The notes under the pieces were generated by a model that was given only the letters and a program-made list of their open reading frames with translations, had not been told where the DNA came from and did no database searches. This document shows positions 42,048-51,574 of a DNA stretch of 64,000 nt, in pieces. Origin of the DNA: Entoloma clypeatum (Eukaryota; Basidiomycota; Agaricomycetes; Agaricales; Entolomataceae); contig OY751495.1 in NCBI GenBank assembly GCA_963565915.1, positions 1,488,001-1,552,000 of the forward strand, in the 5' to 3' direction. A program made the translations under genes and the position numbers. Positions within the stretch are counted from its first letter, which is position 1, and the number at the start of each line of letters is the position of its first letter.

Positions 42048-44281
42048 TTGCATCATGAAACATCTACTTATGTCGCTTTACGATTTATACCGACCATATG
42101 GTTATGCGGACCCCCCCCCCTCCCCCTTTCGCATTTTACTTGGACTATCATTATTCCATTGTTTATTTTCTGGCAGGCTTCCCAGAATGTGCTCTTGTTT
42201 TCGATTCTTAGTATGTATAGTAAAATATCTCCACCAACATCTGTAACTATAGTATCACTCGGACGTTCCATCAGCAGACATATATATATTAGCTGCCTCC
42301 TTAAGTACACTACATATATTCCTGGCCAATAGTATCTAGGACTTTCCGTTTGACTTGTGATGTACAGGGGCACAGCTAACCTGAGGAGGCTGCTGCGTTG
42401 GCAGTTTGTTCAATGTGGAACTTTTTGAGCTATTTCTGCACCGTCGCCAGACGCAGCTTTCGACTGTGATGAATGTTGTTCTGCTCCGAGATGCCATCCT
42501 GCCGCCGACCAAACATTTTGTTCTATCAAGATGTGATCGTACAAATCGTAACTTGAATTACGACAACACGAAAGTCCGGTCGATCGGATGGCCACGAGTA
42601 ACCATTTAAGTTACCCGCTCTCGGCAACTTTCTTCCTGACGACATTTCACAAAACCTGGCTACGCGACAGTAGTCCCACTCAATTCTGTTTTTTTTTTTC
42701 TTGTTTTTTTTTTTGCTGCGAGCTGCAACGTTGAGACCATGAGGTACCAATGATGCCAAGTCTGATGATGGATTCGTCGGCGCCTAAAAGTGGAGGACCG
42801 TCGCCGGCGCCTCACCACATCTGTGTGCCGTACGTAGATGGTACGCGTCTGTCGGGAACACATACCCTACGTGTCGCGTCGTAGTCAGATGTTTGAATAC
42901 TTTGCAGTGTTTGGACCACTAGACATTGCACTTTCCGAACCGCCGCGCCGTGTTCGGAATCAGACTCAGAATCGTATCGACCTTGGCATCAGCTGTTGTT
43001 TCTCTTCATCAAGTGACCATGTGCTCGCAGAAAAAAAAAACAAGAAAAAAAAAAAAGAATTGAGTCAGGCTAGTGCTCAAAAACCTCCCAGTTGGTGACC
43101 TTCTCCCACTCCCACAACGATCTTCCTCATGATCCTCCTTGTGATCTATATATAGGGCGCATCCACACGTCGAATAGGCCAACATCTCGACAGCGAAGAT
43201 CCAACAAACCTTGCCATTGGTAGAATGTTCAAGAAAGATGTAGATCTCACTGGGCACAGCTAACGGCCCGAATGTCTCTCCAACTTTAACCTGGAAAATA
43301 GGCCCGTTTGCGAGCGCTGGCTCCTCGTTGGGGACATATTAGAATTCCTTATACAGCGGCCAGCGTGACCCGTCAACTCATCTGCTATACCGATAACTAT
43401 GCAGCATGTCAAGTTGGGAATAGACAGACATTTCGTCGTTCATGTTTGACATACCAGCAGTCCCGGAAACACCCATGAGAACAGCGCAGCTGACGTGAGG
43501 GTTTTTTTTTCGCCTGTCGAAACCTTACCCGTCTTTCGCCTTCCAGCCGTAGAGGTGCACTTGTTCCTTTGGTTGGCCATAATGGTGGTATCACTGGTAT
43601 GGATGTGGCAGACCGGAGCTTGAGTAAATTGATGGGCCACTGACGAGCCTCCTCATCCTCCGACTCATCCGATTACTTCTCGCTCCCAACAAGTATGGGG
43701 CGTGCTCGGTACATATCCCAGCACCAACATATTCAAAATTTGGGTCATTCTGACCGCTGGTTCTAATGCTAGGCTTGTTCTCGTCTGGGGAGGGGAAGGA
43801 AATCATTGAAATGATAAAGTGATATTTTATTGAAATAACTATGGGGTGTGCTGACCCCCATCTCTGCAATTCAGAATAACCTAATCGGTGCAAAATCGGT
43901 GCAGAAATCGATGTTCTGAGATTCACTCAAAAACGCGCGCAATTATTGTGAGAAATGTGGCTGTGCCAACTTTTTTGCAAACACTGATTGATCATTGATT
44001 GTTCGTTCTTAGTACCTCCTGCTTTTAACACTTTCGAGAGTGATGAAATCGTTGAAGGAGAACAAATACCGAGGATATCTCAGAGGCATTACGACGTACG
44101 GTCTAACGTGCAGGGGAAGCAGAAAAGTATTGTTGAAGGCAAAACAACAATCATTATGAACATGAATTCTAGTATGGCCGATAATTAAGAGCGCTGTCGA
44201 AAAGCCTTTGGCACTACTAAAGTTACCGAGGGATGGATGTATCAGACATCGCTATGTGCATGAAAAGTGACACACCTTCTG
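42048..44281. other. Gene-poor stretch with one inverted-repeat element
   Basis: Between about 43230 and 43930 on the minus strand there are short coding-like pieces (VGETFGPLAVPSEIYIFLEH, GAGICTEHAPYLLGARSNR) but no join that gives a protein I recognise; they may be relics. No other gene seen. Confidence 0.4.
42678..43066. repeat. Inverted repeat with T/A-tract arms
   Basis: Left arm about 42678-42723 (CTCAATTC, two T runs split by CTTG, then CTGCGAGC) and its complement at 43022-43066. The arms enclose about 300 bp. Could be a small foldback or MITE; no target duplication found. Confidence 0.55.
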
Positions 44282-44390
44282 TCAGAGCTGTGTATTCTCA
44301 AGTCCCAACATCTCTTTGATCGAACGAGCATGATCGCTCTCTTCGAAACGTTTATACGTGCCCATCCAGGCAGCCTGATCGTCGACCAAC
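44282..44390 (-). CDS. Possible last exon of an unknown gene
   Basis: After a good acceptor (GGATTCCAG) the minus strand reads LVDDQAAWMGTYKRFEESDH and ends at TGA 44282-44284. Composition looks coding. No upstream exon could be joined with confidence and I do not recognise it. Confidence 0.25.
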
Positions 44391-44998
44391 CTGGAATCCG
44401 TGAGGAAAACGAACATATGTTATCCTTCATAAAGGCATGACTCTATGCGGCAGTCGGTGTATCCTTCTTTATTGAGATTGCGGTTTCCTTCAACCGTATA
44501 GGACTTGCGCAGCTTTTCACAAGATAGCGCTAACGCTACTCTTCAATTATCTGCGAAATTTATAGGTCCCAAAACTCACAATTTCAGATGATGTGATCAC
44601 GCCGTCAGCCGACGAGGGAAGGGGAGGTAGGCACCTTTCGAACGACACAAACACCAATCGGTAGTTGATAAACGCTGGTCGTGTGTCTCCGAGAGCAACC
44701 CAAGGCCGAACTCGACCCGCAGTCGCAGACAGATAAGAAAGACTCAATCCATCCTGTCAGTCATCTGCAAAATATCAGGGTTCCATCGCCCGCAATATCA
44801 TGTGATCTGAAGCAAGCGCTTACATCGTCTGTCGTTCGGCGAGGGAAACTCATAGGTTGGTTTCGAGTTGCGTCATAGTTGCAGACGAAAAACGGAAGGC
44901 AGCACACGCCGATACAATGGTGAAAAGCATGCTTACTAAGTAATAGACCTAAAAAGGGGAAGGCTACTTAGAGAGGTGGGGATACCTTGCGCTACTGA
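44391..44998. other. No gene seen
   Basis: Unassigned DNA up to the Harbinger element; ends with the TGA target site at 44996-44998. Confidence 0.4.
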
Positions 44999-45094
44999 GG
45001 CTCTGTCCAGCAACATCACCAGGTGGCGGTGGAAACGGGTGGGTTGTCGCCAGGCTACCATATTTAGTAGGGATCCAGAAAGACTGTGACAATG
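44999..45094 (+). repeat. Left terminal inverted repeat of Harbinger element
   Basis: About 96 bp, inverted copy 47771-47866. Confidence 0.9.
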
Positions 45095-45169
45095 GGTGAT
45101 TTATGTGATCGTTTGTGACAGTCGCTCTCTTTTCACTTTTCTTGCTATTGCCTGGTGCGATCTGCAACC

Positions 45170-46288
45170 ATGCCCACACCAAATGCATCTCAGCCAGCGC
45201 AGGCCGCGGCAACTTTTTCAAGGGCTCACTGGAGGCGTGAAGAGGAGATGGCTCTGCTTCAATCCCTCGTTGATGATTCTTCCAAGGCTGGTGATGGTAA
45301 AAACTTCAAGACCCCTCAATTCCGCACCGCCTCCGAGCACATCCACAAGCTCATCCCCAATAAACCTATCAAGACCGTTGATGTCTGCAAAGCGAAATAC
45401 AGAGGTGTATGTATTACTCAACTTATCCACGACACATCTATTGATGTACACTTTCTTTTAGTTGAAGAAAACCTATTTTCTCGTCTGCAAAATCCGCTCA
45501 AACTCAGGCTGGACATGGAGTGACGAGACAGGAGCAAGTATCACCCCCGCCCAGCAGGGTTCTTGGGACGAGTTCACAGCACATACAAAGGGTGTGGCCC
45601 CTTCCGAAATCGTGGCTGGCACCTTTTGGAACTTTTCGACCAGCTCACCCCATCAACTGCTTCTGGCGCTCATGTCTACCGTGCCTCTCAAGGGGATCCT
45701 TCCTGCGATGATGAACCTCAAGGACTCTCGCCATGCCCAGAGCCCGATTCAAATGACGAGGAGCCTAGTCAGCCCACTGGTGATGACGACGATGACGGCA
45801 ACGGCGATGGCGACGGCGATGATGAGATACCAGTAAAATTGCATTCTATATACCTTCTCTTTCGTCCTACTCATACTTTCTAGGAAACACCATTCACACC
45901 AATGCCATCGTCCACCCGCAAACGACCTGCTACCACGATCCTTCTTGCCCGCGCACCTTCAAAGACTTCCTGTATTTCAGCATCTACTCGTGCTCCAACA
46001 GGTGCCCAAGCTATAATAGATGTTTCAGGCAACATGTCACGCTGCAACGATATCATCGAGACTGCTTTTGCTCCTCATAATGCAGGGCTTCCACCAACCC
46101 CAATTCGCAAGCGCAATGCTACTACCAGGGCTCAGGAGGTTGAGGTTGATTTATCAGATGATGATCTATGTTCTTTGGTTGATCTCTTTGAGGTTGATGT
46201 TGCAGCTGCCGATTCATACATGTCAATTGTCAAGGACTCTCTCCGTAAAAAGTGGGTTTCACGAAAGTTAGAGCAACTTCTTCGGTAG
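45170..46288 (+). pseudogene. Harbinger Myb/SANT-like partner protein
   Basis: DNA-binding partner needed by PIF/Harbinger nucleases for nuclear import and end binding. Exons 45170-45406, 45462-45832 and 45884-46288. The first part is a Myb/SANT-like fold (EEEMALLQSLVDDSSKAG, FRTASEHIHKLIPNK, KKTYFLVCKIRSNSGWTWSD). In exon 2, after TAHTKGV, the expected FRNRGWHLLELFDQLTPSTA is one frame away, so one base is missing near 45596. The total of 1013 nt is one short of 338 codons, in agreement. A Glu/Asp-rich linker (DDDDDGNGDGDGDDE) and a helical C-terminus follow. Confidence 0.83.
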
Positions 46289-46332
46289 ATTCCTTGTACT
46301 ATGTCAAAGATAATTCAGACATGGGTCTCCCT

Positions 46333-47702
46333 CTACTGCTCCTGCTCTCGTTGCTCCCTCTCATGCAACTCTGCACAATAATAATCCCACATTTGTTGGG
46401 CAATTTGGTCTCTCCTGTTCTTCGCCCTTTCCTTTTCAGCAGATGTGATAGTACCTCCTGCAAGCACACCAAAATTGTGCTCTTCATCTGGAAGTGATCC
46501 GGGATTTGGATCATGATTTGCTTCATCTTCAAGTGAGGGAGGAAAATCTGCAACTTCTTGCGAGTCATGTTCGAGAATAAAGTTGTGAATTGCAGCCAGT
46601 GCCGGAGGAATTTTAGCTTGGATATCTATGGTATATTCAGGAGCACGGGTCAGAATTTCAAATCTCTTCTTCCATACCCCGAAAATGCGCTCAACAACAT
46701 TCCGCGCTGAAGCATGGCGAAGATTGAAGAGTTCTTCTTGAGTTTCGGGGCTTGAATAGAACCATCAGGGATGTACTCCATAGCCATGGATATAAAAAAT
46801 CTCACCGACTATCAGCACGACCCCATTCTGCAAGGTGATAGTGCTTTCCTCGGTATGGAACAAGAAGTGCATCACAACCTGCAAAACCTGCATCGGCGAG
46901 ATAGTATTTGCCTTCGGGAACAGGAAGATCATGTCTACGGGCATCTTGATAGAGTGTAGCATCTGGACAGAGCCCTCCCAACCACTGAGTATGTACTGGA
47001 AACGGAAGCTGAAGTATGAACATGCTAAACAGTTCTGGGACATTCCTCCCTTGCGGTTGCGTGAAGCATCACGACCAGCAGCACATGGACAGATATCAAT
47101 GTGACTTCCATCTATAGCACCAAGTACATGCTCAAAGTAGGGATAAAACTTGGGATTGTTGCAATATAAGGATGTGTTGGATGTTGGATTGTCTGTAGTC
47201 GGGAGATTGACATATTGTGTATAGAACGGAGGCGATGCAAAAGCAATCAGCATGCGACGAAAATACCTATGAACAAAATTGGTAATGCAAAAGCCTGTAT
47301 AAAATGTAGTACTTACTTCGAAATGGTATCATTTGCATGTTGAAAACGCTCCCCAACATGTCGAATAGAAAGCCCAGTAACACATGTATAGAGAAAAATC
47401 GCGGGTTGCTGCTCGAGGGAAACATATCTTGTGTCTGAGAACCCCATGGCACGAAGCTCAGCAACCAGAGCAAGAAAAACATGGAGACGCATTCCAAGTT
47501 CGGTCTTGATTCGATCAGGATGTCCAAAGATGAGCTCTTGTACCCAAGCTTCCCCGGTCAATGCTGAGGTATGGTATGGTTGCTTCCAATACCACTGGCT
47601 GGCATAGAGAATTACAGCGAGACTGATAGACCGGAACATGTACATGACATATAGAAGGGCTTTTTGACGTGTCGAAAGTCGGGGATCACTTGGGGGCGGC
47701 AT
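46333..47702 (-). pseudogene. PIF/Harbinger DDE transposase
   Basis: DDE superfamily-4 nuclease. Exons (minus) 47317-47702, 46806-47266, 46333-46750. Catalytic residues: Asp in GAIDGSHIDI, Asp in YYLADAGFAGCDALL, Glu in ARNVVERIFGVWKKR. In exon 2, after ILSGWEGSV, the expected DATLYQDARRHDLP lies one frame off, so one base is lost near 46970. Total 1265 nt is one short of 422 codons. The second intron would end in AAG. Apart from that base the gene looks complete. Confidence 0.87.
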
Positions 47703-47770
47703 GGCATCAGGCAGTTCATGGAAAGCGCGATGATTGAGGCGCGTCCAAGTGTATTTTAGAGAATGTCACA

Positions 47771-47866
47771 CATTGTCACAGTCTTTCTGGATCCCTACTA
47801 AATATGGTAGCCTGGCGACAACCCACCCGTTTCCACCGCCACCTGGTGATGTTGCTGGACAGAGCC
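47771..47866 (-). repeat. Right terminal inverted repeat of Harbinger element
   Basis: Inverted partner of 44999-45094. Confidence 0.9.
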
Positions 47867-47953
47867 TGAAAGTTTGCCAATAAATATATGGTGAGTATAA
47901 GGACGACGGGTAGTACGAGTCCAGGATCGAGTGATGAGTAGCACACCGAAAGA

Positions 47954-48756
47954 TCAGGTGATGATACATCTTCGCTGCTTCACAATCTTTCCCCATTTCC
48001 CCTTCATGCTCTCTCGCAATGCCAGACTGAAGACGTCCTTGACTCCTTTGCCTGTCTTGGCTGAACACTCGGCGTATTTGGCACCAATTTCTCTGGCTAC
48101 GTTGGCGCCTTGCTCTGGCGTTATAGGGGCCTGTCCCTGTGCACCCAACATCCGCCTTGTCTGGTCATCTGTCCGCAAGTCGATTTTTGTGCCGACAAGA
48201 ATGAGGGGTGTCCCTTCACAAAAGTGAGCCACTTCGGGGTACCACTGCAATGCAATGCGGGATCAAATTTGGAAAAAGCGGGAGGACGAGATGGTGATCA
48301 CCTTGTCTTGCACATTCGCTAGACTTGTGGGGAAGTCAATGGAGAAGACGATAAGGATAACGTCGCTTTCTGGATAACTGAGGGGTCGAAGTCGATCGTA
48401 CTCTTCCTGTCCTGCAGTATCCCATAATGCCAATTCCATCTCCTTTCCGTCAAACTGGATTTGCGTGACATAGTTCTCGAACACGGTGGGTATATACGCC
48501 TGCAGATCTCGGAAAGCGACATTTAGTTAGGCGTCTGTTATTAGAAGAGGAAAAAGTCACCTCTGGGAATCGGTTTTCTGCATACACAATAAGCAGACAT
48601 GTTTTTCCGCATCCGCCTTTCGTATCATCGGCAAATGAGTGTTCGAGAGAGTCCGGAACACAACTATTCTGCCGCACCATCACCCACTACGACGAGTTTC
48701 CGCTTGAGGTCCGGCCTGCGACTTGTTGATGGGCTTGTTTGGAATGACGTTTCCAT
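47954..48756 (-). CDS. Rho-family small GTPase
   Basis: Membrane-anchored GTP switch for actin and cell-wall growth. Exons (minus) 48678-48756, 48561-48616, 48302-48499, 47954-48244, 207 residues. Seen motifs: P-loop GDGGCGKT, switch [14 protein letters not shown], switch [26 protein letters not shown] where most have GTKTDL or [16 protein letters not shown], a basic stretch and the CaaX box CIIT. The insert helix near residue 130 marks it as Rho, not Ras or Rab. The P-loop has Gly where Rho proteins have Ala (GDGACGKT); this follows from the splice chosen (intron 48617-48677, AAG acceptor). Rho1-like by sequence but the N-terminal [12 protein letters not shown] extension is unusual. Confidence 0.9.
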
Positions 48757-48925
48757 TGAGAAATAAAACGAGAACCCCGGCGTAAAATGAGAATTTGGGT
48801 TTTGTAGACTCAACGTCACAGTGGTGTACCCCAAGCCTAAATGGAGTCACGTGGGCATCACCCACCCACCAGTCCTGACCCATGGTATCATGGTGCTGCG
48901 CCATGTTCCTGCTTTCTCAGTTTCT
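48757..48925. promoter_or_regulatory. Divergent promoter of RHO and GPI1 with CACGTG
   Basis: 169 bp between the two start codons. CACGTG is at 48848-48853, roughly central. Confidence 0.45.
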
Positions 48926-50233
48926 ATGCTGAAAGATGTGTCGGTTACGAGTAAGTTCCAAACCAAACGTCTGTCATAAGTTGCTGCTAATGGAGGTATT
49001 GTCAGTGCAACAAATCGATATCAGAGTTGAGCAGAGGGATTTTTTGGCGAACGAGGTCGGTCCCCTGAGCCAACGCAGCTCCACACCTGTACAACTCTAC
49101 TCGGCTCGATATACAAAGTCAGCCCCGAGTCAACTTTCTCAACCGTTCTCTTACATGTCCTATTCAGCTTTTTCAACGCAGTGTGGCTAATCTTAAATGA
49201 CATAATTATGGGCATTGCGTTGGGCACATTCATCTGCGAGAATCACCTTGTGTTGTCCGAGATGTTGATTCGATCAGTCATGGTGCAATGATCTCCCCCT
49301 GCTGTCATGTGCAGTCGTTGAGACTTGTGATATAGGGTTCCCTCGTCGACTGGGTGCAATGGACTCTTCGCTGGTTAGACTCCTGGCCCGCTGGTCTCAA
49401 ACTCAATACCGAACTCAGCCGCTTTTACTCGCAGTCATTTATCGGACTCGTCACAGCATGGGGAGGTCTGTACACCAATTTTGATTCAACGAACATCACG
49501 TCTGATTCTCACAACCAGATTTTCTTTCCAGAGGCGAACATTACTTGCCCGCGATAATCTATGGGATCGGAATACTGAGTTGCGGGGGCATTTCGTTCAC
49601 CATCTCTCTCGTTCTTGACATGCTGGCGTTCTTCACTTTTCACATCTTCATCTGCTACGCCATTTCGGGTGCAGTATACCAGAAGATGCTGAGGACATTT
49701 GGATCTTTATGGAACCTTTTTCGGGGTGCGTGATCACTACCCTATCGATCCAGGCATTTTTCACATATAGAACTATGATAGGCAAGCGTTACAATGTTTT
49801 GCGGAAGCGGACAGACTCTTGGGAGTATGACCTCGATCAACTGCTTCTCGGCACGATCCTTTTTACTCTGCTAGCCTTCCTTTTTCCGACCATTCTAGCG
49901 TACTATGCGCTGTTTGCAATGGTGATTGATACCGTATTGCATTATCTTGGCTTCTCAAGTTCACATTTCGTCACTAGATGCGCCTCTGCGTCCTTGTGAT
50001 TCAAGCAAGCCTGGAAACCTTGCTGGCCCTCATCAATCACTTTCCGCTGTTTGCCCTGATGCTTCGTGTCAAGGACCCTGGGCGTCTTCTTGGTAACTGG
50101 TTCTCTTCTGAACTTGACAAAACGATTTTGTCTGAATATGGGCACTGTTGTAGGCGAAGTATACTTTGTACGCACCCAGGTACGAGGGTCAGAGCACACC
50201 AAGTTAGAAGTCAAGGTTGGGGTTCCCCTTTGA
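48926..50233 (+). CDS. GPI1: Gpi1/PIG-Q, GlcNAc-PI synthase subunit (short form)
   Basis: Membrane subunit of the complex that starts GPI-anchor synthesis at the ER by moving GlcNAc to phosphatidylinositol. Eight exons: 48926-48950, 49006-49117, 49168-49282, 49336-49465, 49534-49725, 49782-49921, 49978-50092, 50154-50233, 302 residues. Family core: FFNAVWLILNDIIMGIALGT, VDWVQWTLRWLDSWPAGLKL, NTELSRFYSQSF, YGIGILSCGGISFTISLVLD, YNVLRKRTDSWEYDLDQLL, several membrane segments and LRVKDPGRLLG. Usual fungal Gpi1 proteins have a few hundred more residues before this core; here only about 45 precede it and the neighbouring RHO gene leaves no room. Exon 5 needs a GAG acceptor. The C-terminus stops at TGA soon after LEVKVGVPL. 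Confidence 0.78.
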
Positions 50234-50787
50234 GCAAATTACATCCAACCGGTCCTAATCCCTCGCCATTCAGAAGCAACCCCTCCCACTCTCTTCAATC
50301 TTCTTCCAATATAGTAAGCCTCACCATCCACTTGTGTAAACAAAACCCTTCCTCATGCTCAACAGTCCAACTTTTATCACGACTTGCGAACCACTACAAC
50401 CCGCTCCGACTCCTGCGCTGCGTATTATGCGGCGATTATCTCGCTGCGATTCCTCGATACTCGATACGGTACAACAAGATACTGGATCATCATCCCGAGC
50501 GTTAATAGTCGGCAGCAAATGGGGGTTGCTAACTGCTTTGGACGATATGGATGAGGGAGGATACGCAAAGATCCTTAGCCGCAGGTTCGATGACCAACAC
50601 TGTCCGACCTCCAGTGCATACTCTTTTATAGTCGGTTCCGGGCATGACACGTAACGGCCAAAACGATGTCAATTCTCCTATCGTATAAGGTCCCCGAACG
50701 GCGTCCTATTCAAGCAATTGACCACCACCATTACATTTGTCCTCGACCTCGATATTGCCGCCAACACAGGATCTGATCCTCCATACA
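50234..50787. other. No supported gene
   Basis: Open frames exist on both strands (50321-50654) but neither shows a family or splice structure. Confidence 0.4.
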
Positions 50788-51189
50788 TTACTTCAGTGTT
50801 TTAGCATATCTGGGCTTGCAGTGAATTTTGAGCACATTGTATACAATGTTCTACACGCAAACAGCTGAATTACATGAAGTAAACCTCATATGCAAGTCCC
50901 AGGAAGTCATGAGACGTCAACGATCAAGATTGTATCGATGCTCGAGGCCGAAAACTCTTACCTTGCGTTTGATAATCTCCCGTGCTTGTAAAGCTGCCTG
51001 GTTGGCACTAGTAACATCCTCGTCCTTGCGTTTGCATTCTGCGTCCCGATAATGTTCCAACGCATGTTCAGAGCATCCTCTCATTTGTCAAAGCTCTCCG
51101 GCAAAGGTGATTCTCCTGTTTGTTGCAACACGACCTTTGATGATATTCCTGAAAGCGAAGACAAACTCGGGAACGAGGCGGTTTAAGAT
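50788..51189 (-). pseudogene. Broken gene, unknown
   Basis: After an acceptor (CTGTGTAG) at 51190 the minus strand reads LNRLVPEFVFAFRNIIKGRV, ATNRRITFAGEL, then TGA at 51088-51090, then QMRGCSEHALEHYRDAECKR in the same frame up to a GTAAGAG donor at 50962. A last exon 50788-50850 (NIVYNVLKIHCKPRYAKTLK) joins in phase. The single TGA would be CGA to TGA. Earlier exons were not found. I do not recognise the protein. Confidence 0.4.
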
Positions 51190-51574
51190 CTACACAGAGG
51201 GGGGTGTGAGCTTCGTATGTATGTAGTAGGAGATTAAATGACCCTGACTGGGGAGAGCAAGCGGGACGTTGTGCACAATTGCTTGCATCAACAAAGGTCG
51301 GTGGGAATGCGAGGTTCCCGGGTCGAGTCGAACGATCTGCCGTCCTCTATGAAGCTGATGTGGAGCTCGTGATCACTCTCGTTGTCCAACGTGCCACGCT
51401 CAGCTTTTTTGTTAGCAGCGTACTACTGCACACTGAGTAACCGGGGTATGTATGATAGGCGCTTATTTTTGATCACTCCTAGACGCGCTCCCATCCTTTG
51501 CCTTATGTCGGTTCGGATCTCAGGCCAGATATAAACTTAGACCGACCCACTCATCTCTCTCCATCCTCTCTCCC
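51190..51574. other. Spacer upstream of the LKR/SDH gene
   Basis: No gene seen; presumably holds the promoter of the downstream gene. Confidence 0.4.

Larger units (their letters stand above)
44999..47866. mobile_element. Two-gene PIF/Harbinger transposon, 2868 bp
   Basis: Terminal inverted repeats of about 96 bp starting GGCTCTGTCCAGCAACATCA at 44999, with the complement ending at 47866, seemingly identical up to GACTGTGACAATG. The 3-bp duplication TGA at 44996-44998 and 47867-47869 fits the TNA target of this group. Inside are a Myb/SANT-like gene (+) and a DDE nuclease gene (-), convergent with 44 bp between their stops. Each gene carries a single 1-nt deletion. Confidence 0.93.

Noticed and set aside
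45596..45600. Extra intron to explain the frame change in the Harbinger Myb gene
   Set aside because: No GT-AG pair fits without deleting conserved residues; total exon length is exactly one base short of a codon multiple, so a 1-nt loss is simpler.
48757..48904. Upstream extension of the Rho protein from an ATG near 48904
   Set aside because: That frame is open but runs out of phase with the Rho frame and reaches a stop at the P-loop region.
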